From contig JACCSH010000266.1 in NCBI GenBank assembly GCA_013813125.1, positions 1-7,782 on the forward strand: a stretch of 7,782 nt of DNA, written 5' to 3'. The notes under the pieces are model-generated. The model saw nothing but the letters and a program-made list of their open reading frames with translations. It made no database searches and was not told the origin of the DNA. Numbering within the stretch: position 1 is the stretch's first letter; each line of letters opens with the position of its first letter. The position numbers and the translations under genes were made by a program. The stretch comes from Nocardioidaceae bacterium (GTDB lineage Bacteria > Actinomycetota > Actinomycetes > Propionibacteriales > Nocardioidaceae). Below are positions 5,532 through 7,782 of this stretch, piece after piece.

Positions 5532-7782
5532 GTCGGGCGACCGTACGAGCGATCAGCTCTGCTGAGGGCCTGAGGGATCTGATGGGAGTTCCGTTCAGTG
5601 ACCAGCAGCTCGATGCGATCACAGCTCCGCTGACTCCGGGTGTGATCGTCGCCGGAGCCGGCTCGGGCAAGACCACCGTGATGGCGGCTCGAGTGGTATG
5701 GCTGGTCGGCATCGGGGCGGTGCAGCCCGACGAGGTGCTGGGGTTGACCTTCACGAACAAGGCCGCTTTCGAGCTCAGCCATCGAGTTCGCACATACCTC
5801 GAGGTCGCAGGACTCGGCTCAGCCGCGAGTGACAGCGCCATCCCCGCGAACCCGGCCGGCGAGCAGCTGCCCGCGGACCCGAGCGAGCCGACTGTCTTGA
5901 CCTATCACGCCTACGCGGCGCAACTTCTCGCCGAGCACGGCCTGCGGATTGGTCACGAACCCGATACCAGGCTGATGGCAGACGCCTCGCGGTTCCAGAT
6001 CGCTGAGCGAGCGATCCGTCGCTTCAGCGGCTCGGTCGAGCAGCTGACCACCTCGCTGCCGCATGTCGTCCGCTACGTGCTCGCCCTTGACTCTCAACTT
6101 TCAGAGCACCTCGTTTCGCCTCACGAAGTCCGTAAGTGGCAGGCAGGAAGCCGATCGGCGTGGCAGAACGCCAAACAGACCCGAGAAATCGCCAAGGTTG
6201 TCCACACGTTCGCAGCACGCGATGAGCTGCTCGATCTGGTGGTGGCCTATCGAGCCCTCAAAGCAGAGCTAGGTGTCATCGACTTCTCCGACCAGATGGC
6301 ACTCGGTGCCGCGCTTGCGTCGACCTCACCAGAGGTGGGCGTCCACGAACGCGCCCGGTTCCGCATCGTCTTGCTCGACGAGTACCAGGACACGTCCATT
6401 GCCCAGGCGAGGCTGCTCACCGACCTGTTCTCTGGTCCGTCGGCCGAGTCCGGCCTAGGACATGCCGTGACCGCCGTGGGTGACCCCTGTCAGGCGATCT
6501 ACGGATGGCGAGGAGCCTCCGCCGCCAACGTCTCGAACTTCGCGACCGACTTCGAGCCAGCGACACCTACGACGACTCGGGTGTTCCCGCTCAGCGTCAA
6601 CCGTCGCTCGCTGAGCGACATCCTTTCGCTGGCCAACGAGGTGGCCAGGCCGCTGCACGCCGCGCACCTCGGTGCCGAGCCGCTGAGCGCACGACCAGAT
6701 GTAGGCCCTGGCCAGATCCGCGCAGTTGTGGTGGAGACGTTCGGCGACGAACTCCAGTGGCTCGCCCGGGAGGTTCCCCGGGTCCACCGGGAGATGCGCG
6801 TGCCCCAGTGGTCCGAAATCGGCATTCTCGTGCGGAACAACTCCACCGCCACGGCCGTGCACGACGCCCTGGTGGAGGCAGGTGTGCCCGTCGAGGTGGT
6901 GGGTCTGAGCGGGCTGCTGACGATGCCCGAGATCGCCGAGGTCATCGCCACGCTGGAGGTGCTGCACGACGTCACAGCGAATGCCGCTCTGCTGCGGCTG
7001 TTGACCGGACCACGATGGCGGATCGGCGCCCGTGATCTCGCCCTGCTCGGGAGGCGCGCACGTACCATCGCCCAAACCGGTGGTCCCACCGGCGAGTCGA
7101 TGGCTGACGCCCTGGTCGAGGCCGTTGCGGGAACAGATCCAGCTGACATGGTCTGCCTCTTCGAAGCAATGCAGAACCCAGGGGCAGGCGGCTTCTCCAC
7201 CGAGGCACGAGAGAGGTTTGCTCTGCTGAGCGGGGAGCTGGGGGAGCTCCAGCGCCATATCGGTGAGCCCCTGCTCGATCTGGTGCGCCGTGTCATTGAC
7301 ACGATCGGCATCGACGTCGAGCTGGCCGCTTCGACCTCGAGAGTCGCTGAATCCCGCCGAAGCAACCTCTACACCTTCCTCGACGCGATCTCGAGTTTCG
7401 CCGGCACTGACACGGACGCTTCCCTGCCTGGACTGTTGGCCTACCTTCAGGCGGAGGAGGATTACGGTCAAGGGCTCGCGCTCGCCCTGCCCACGCGGGC
7501 CGACTCGGTAAAGCTCCTCACAGTGCACAAGGCAAAGGGCCTCGAATGGGACGTCGTCTTCGTCCCCGGTCTGACCAAGGACGTCTTCCCCAGCAGCCAG
7601 GCACGTCCGCGCTGGACGACCTCGGCGCAAGAGCTCCCATGGCCGATGAGAGGCGACGCAGGCGATTTGCCAGCGGTGACCGACTGCTCGACCAGGGGCT
7701 TGAAGGACTTCTCGGCGGCGTGTCGCGACTACCAGCGAATGGAGGAGATCCGGCTGGCCTATGTCGCTTTCACCAGAGCCCG
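5528..7782 (+). CDS. adnB: AdnB, partner helicase-nuclease subunit (partial, 3' end outside window)
   Basis: The frame opens at ATG-5528, overlapping the adnA stop by ATGA, and continues for 751 codons to the window edge without a stop. The UvrD-like motor is visible in order: FSDQQLDAI, Walker A GAGSGKTT (43-50), LGLTFTNKAA, a TYHAYA motif, IDFSDQM, Walker B DEYQD (284-288), GDPCQAIYGWRG (318-329), the NRRS motif IV, LLTVHKAKGLEW (from 663) and LAYVAFTRA in the last codons. All ATPase positions that can be checked look intact. The motif III residue that is often Asp, Asn or His in related helicases is Cys321. The N-terminus (VIVAGAGSGKT followed by MAARVVWLV) resembles AdnB rather than AdnA. 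Known AdnB proteins are about 1,100 residues with a C-terminal RecB-like nuclease; that part would lie to the right, so its nuclease status cannot be judged here. In the mycobacterial complex AdnB is the leading motor. Gene order adnA then adnB matches mycobacteria. Confidence 0.88.
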   Translation, partial: MSRATVRAISSAEGLRDLMGVPFSDQQLDAITAPLTPGVIVAGAGSGKTTVMAARVVWLVGIGAVQPDEVLGLTFTNKAAFELSHRVRTYLEVAGLGSAASDSAIPANPAGEQLPADPSEPTVLTYHAYAAQLLAEHGLRIGHEPDTRLMADASRFQIAERAIRRFSGSVEQLTTSLPHVVRYVLALDSQLSEHLVSPHEVRKWQAGSRSAWQNAKQTREIAKVVHTFAARDELLDLVVAYRALKAELGVIDFSDQMALGAALASTSPEVGVHERARFRIVLLDEYQDTSIAQARLLTDLFSGPSAESGLGHAVTAVGDPCQAIYGWRGASAANVSNFATDFEPATPTTTRVFPLSVNRRSLSDILSLANEVARPLHAAHLGAEPLSARPDVGPGQIRAVVVETFGDELQWLAREVPRVHREMRVPQWSEIGILVRNNSTATAVHDALVEAGVPVEVVGLSGLLTMPEIAEVIATLEVLHDVTANAALLRLLTGPRWRIGARDLALLGRRARTIAQTGGPTGESMADALVEAVAGTDPADMVCLFEAMQNPGAGGFSTEARERFALLSGELGELQRHIGEPLLDLVRRVIDTIGIDVELAASTSRVAESRRSNLYTFLDAISSFAGTDTDASLPGLLAYLQAEEDYGQGLALALPTRADSVKLLTVHKAKGLEWDVVFVPGLTKDVFPSSQARPRWTTSAQELPWPMRGDAGDLPAVTDCSTRGLKDFSAACRDYQRMEEIRLAYVAFTRA

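Noticed and set aside
6455..7630. 391-codon open frame on the minus strand inside adnB
   Set aside because: It lies wholly opposite conserved helicase motifs of adnB and has no recognisable domain; long antisense frames are common opposite G/C-biased codons.
1..7782. Mobile element, CRISPR array, tRNA, or a novel defence system
   Set aside because: No transposase, terminal repeats, spaced direct repeats or tRNA-like folds are seen; paired helicase-nucleases occur in defence loci, but these two match the AdnAB repair pair in order, size and motifs.

Overview
The window reads as chromosome from a high-GC Gram-positive bacterium (Actinomycetota). The support is G/C-rich third codon positions, frequent GTG starts, a DUF998-type membrane protein, and above all an adnA-adnB gene pair, the two-subunit helicase-nuclease typical of mycobacteria and relatives. 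I cannot fix the genus. A Propionibacteriales/Nocardioides-like or similar actinobacterium is only an impression from protein style.

Layout. At the left edge the first 18 codons of an unidentified gene run leftward out of the window (1-55, minus strand), with a strong ribosome binding site at 63-70. A short divergent intergenic region (56-170) follows and holds a perfect 8+8 bp inverted repeat. Five genes then run rightward with little space between them: a six-helix DUF998 membrane protein (171-770); a sulfotransferase-fold-like protein with an altered P-loop (822-1889); a 106-residue alkyltransferase-like (ATL) protein with Trp in place of the alkyl-acceptor Cys (1936-2256); AdnA (2328-5531), complete with motor, RecB-type nuclease and four iron-sulfur cysteines; and AdnB (from 5528), overlapping adnA by ATGA and cut by the right edge just after helicase motif VI, before its nuclease domain.

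How the genes fit together. AdnA and AdnB form the heterodimer that binds double-strand break ends, unwinds them with UvrD-like 3'-5' motors and trims the strands with RecB-like nucleases. The ATL gene just upstream belongs to a family that binds O6-alkylguanine without repairing it and hands the lesion to other repair factors, so the right-hand three genes form a DNA-repair block. The DUF998 and sulfotransferase-like genes have no evident functional link to it and may simply be co-directional.

I see no mobile element, CRISPR array, tRNA, rRNA or tandem repeat. The window looks like ordinary core/near-core chromosome. The points most worth a second look are the Trp-Trp active-site motif of the ATL protein beside adnAB, the fully intact AdnA subunit, the divergent inverted repeat and the altered P-loop.
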